Assembly (NCBI GenBank): GCA_934438035.1
Contig: CAKSBK010000054.1
Span: 1 to 7,082 of the forward strand
Length of the DNA stretch: 7,082 bases
Reading direction: 5' to 3'
Source of the DNA: an uncultured Christensenellaceae bacterium
GTDB taxonomy: Bacteria; Bacillota; Clostridia; Christensenellales; Christensenellaceae
In this document: one piece after another, positions 6,297-7,082 of the stretch
Position numbering within the stretch: the stretch's first letter is position 1
Layout of the letters: each line of letters opens with the position of its first letter
Notes under the pieces: model-generated
Database searches by the model: none
What the model was told of the DNA's origin: nothing
The model's input: the letters and a program-made list of their open reading frames with translations, nothing else
Made by a program: the position numbers and the translations under genes

Positions 6297-7082
6297 ATGG
6301 CTTACGACGAAAAAAAAGCGCAGGAGCTTGCGGAAAAAATAATAACCAATTCCAAAAACACGCTTATCGTTAAGCTGCGTTTTTTAGACGCCGCTTTGTG
6401 CGCCTTAAAGCCCGTCCCCGAAGAAGGAGGCTCCTCTTCAACCGAGGGAGCGTATTATCATTATAACCCCCGCCATATTATTGTTACATATAAAGAGGAA
6501 CCAAACGCCGTTTTGCGCGATTATCTTCATACCGTGCTCCACTTAGTATTTCACCATGCGTTTATAGGCCCCGCCGTAAACCCTGAGCGGTGGAACCTTG
6601 CCTGCGACGTCGCTGTAGAAAATATAATTTCAAGCCTTAACATAAAAGCTCTTTATGCAAAAAGAGAGGACGAACAGCAAAAGCTTAAGGAAATATTAAA
6701 GGGAGGAACAGATCTTCTCTCCGCTGAAAAAATATATCGTATTTTAACGCAGTACGATCTTTCAAAAAGACAGCTTTCCGAGCTGAGAAGCGCCTTTTTC
6801 GCAGACGACCATGATTTGTGGTATCTTCCCCCGGAAAACGAAGACAACGAAAAAGGAAAAAGCGGAAACGACGGGGATAGCGACGCCAGCGAAGACGAAA
6901 GCTCCGGCGGCGGAAAGGACTCTCAAGAAAAAAGCTCCGGCGGCGGAAGAGACGTAAATAAAGACAAGCTTTCCGATATGTGGAGCGAGATTTCCCGCCG
7001 CGCGCAGGTTGACCTTGAAACCACCTCCAAAGAGTGGGGCGACAAAACGGACGACCTCATGCGCTCTTTAGGCATTTTAAAC
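6297..7082 (+). CDS. VWA-like / DUF2201-type metallopeptidase-like protein, N-terminal part
   Basis: The frame is open from the ATG at 6297 to the right edge (262 codons, no stop); GGAGGG lies 10 nt upstream of the start. The N-terminal third has the helical fold signature of DUF2201-type proteins: YLHTVLHLVFHHAF (76-89) followed by WNLACDVAVENII (99-111). This corresponds to HExxH of minigluzincin-like zinc peptidases, but the catalytic glutamate is Thr79 (HTVLH at 78-82), so peptidase activity is doubtful. A low-complexity acidic, Ser/Gly-rich linker follows (about 180-222). The usual C-terminal VWA-like domain would lie beyond the edge. Proteins of this kind are commonly encoded beside a MoxR-type AAA+ ATPase and are thought to act with it as a chaperone-like pair; no such ATPase lies upstream here. 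There is no signal peptide, so it is probably cytoplasmic. The family assignment is from memory of motif pattern and is moderately sure. Confidence 0.78.
   Translation, partial: MAYDEKKAQELAEKIITNSKNTLIVKLRFLDAALCALKPVPEEGGSSSTEGAYYHYNPRHIIVTYKEEPNAVLRDYLHTVLHLVFHHAFIGPAVNPERWNLACDVAVENIISSLNIKALYAKREDEQQKLKEILKGGTDLLSAEKIYRILTQYDLSKRQLSELRSAFFADDHDLWYLPPENEDNEKGKSGNDGDSDASEDESSGGGKDSQEKSSGGGRDVNKDKLSDMWSEISRRAQVDLETTSKEWGDKTDDLMRSLGILN
6898..6948 (+). repeat. Short in-frame direct repeat in the acidic linker
   Basis: An 18-bp unit beginning AAAGCTCCGGCGG occurs at 6898-6915 and again at 6931-6948, 33 bp (11 codons) apart, encoding two SSGGG(K/R)D units. It falls in the low-complexity linker of the VWA-like protein and probably arose by slippage or local duplication. 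Confidence 0.7.

Noticed and set aside
6653..6847. 64-codon minus-strand open frame
   Set aside because: Antisense shadow of the VWA-like gene with Ser/Cys-rich composition and no ribosome binding site.

Overview
The window looks like a chromosomal segment of a low-to-moderate GC Firmicute, most likely a Clostridia-class anaerobe. The grounds are a textbook T-box riboswitch controlling an aminoacyl-tRNA synthetase gene, strong sigma-A style promoters (TTTACA-17-TATAAT and TTGCAT-17-TATAAT), AGGAGG-type ribosome binding sites, and Clostridia-like protein sequences. No tRNA or rRNA gene, CRISPR array, insertion sequence or phage gene was seen.

Layout: three genes lie on the minus strand and one diverges on the plus strand. 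Reading the minus strand from right to left: (1) 6025-4769 encodes a short CLC-family anion/proton antiporter whose motifs match the fluoride-exporting CLC-F branch; (2) 4484-1365 encodes isoleucyl-tRNA synthetase of the long, eukaryote-like type 2, preceded by a promoter and a full T-box leader (about 4718-4503) with an ATC isoleucine specifier; (3) 1309-1 encodes a MATE-family multidrug/sodium antiporter whose C-terminus runs off the left edge. On the plus strand, 6297-7082 holds the N-terminal 262 codons of a VWA-like / DUF2201-type protein with a degenerate zinc-peptidase motif; it runs off the right edge.

The 271-base intergenic region 6026-6296 is the most information-rich non-coding stretch. 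It holds a minus-strand promoter directly in front of the CLC gene, an intrinsic terminator upstream of that promoter, and a second near-consensus minus-strand promoter upstream of the terminator. This implies either a discrete transcript of about 65 nt or an attenuated leader. A perfect 17-bp palindrome sits in the plus-strand promoter region of the VWA-like gene.

The genes do not form one obvious pathway. The region reads as ordinary core and housekeeping sequence (translation, ion detoxification, drug efflux), with tight spacing between the CLC gene and the ileS promoter. I found no convincing new multi-gene system. The best leads are the candidate small RNA/attenuator, the glutamate-less HTVLH motif in the VWA-like protein, and the apparent absence of a fluoride riboswitch in front of a CLC-F-like gene.
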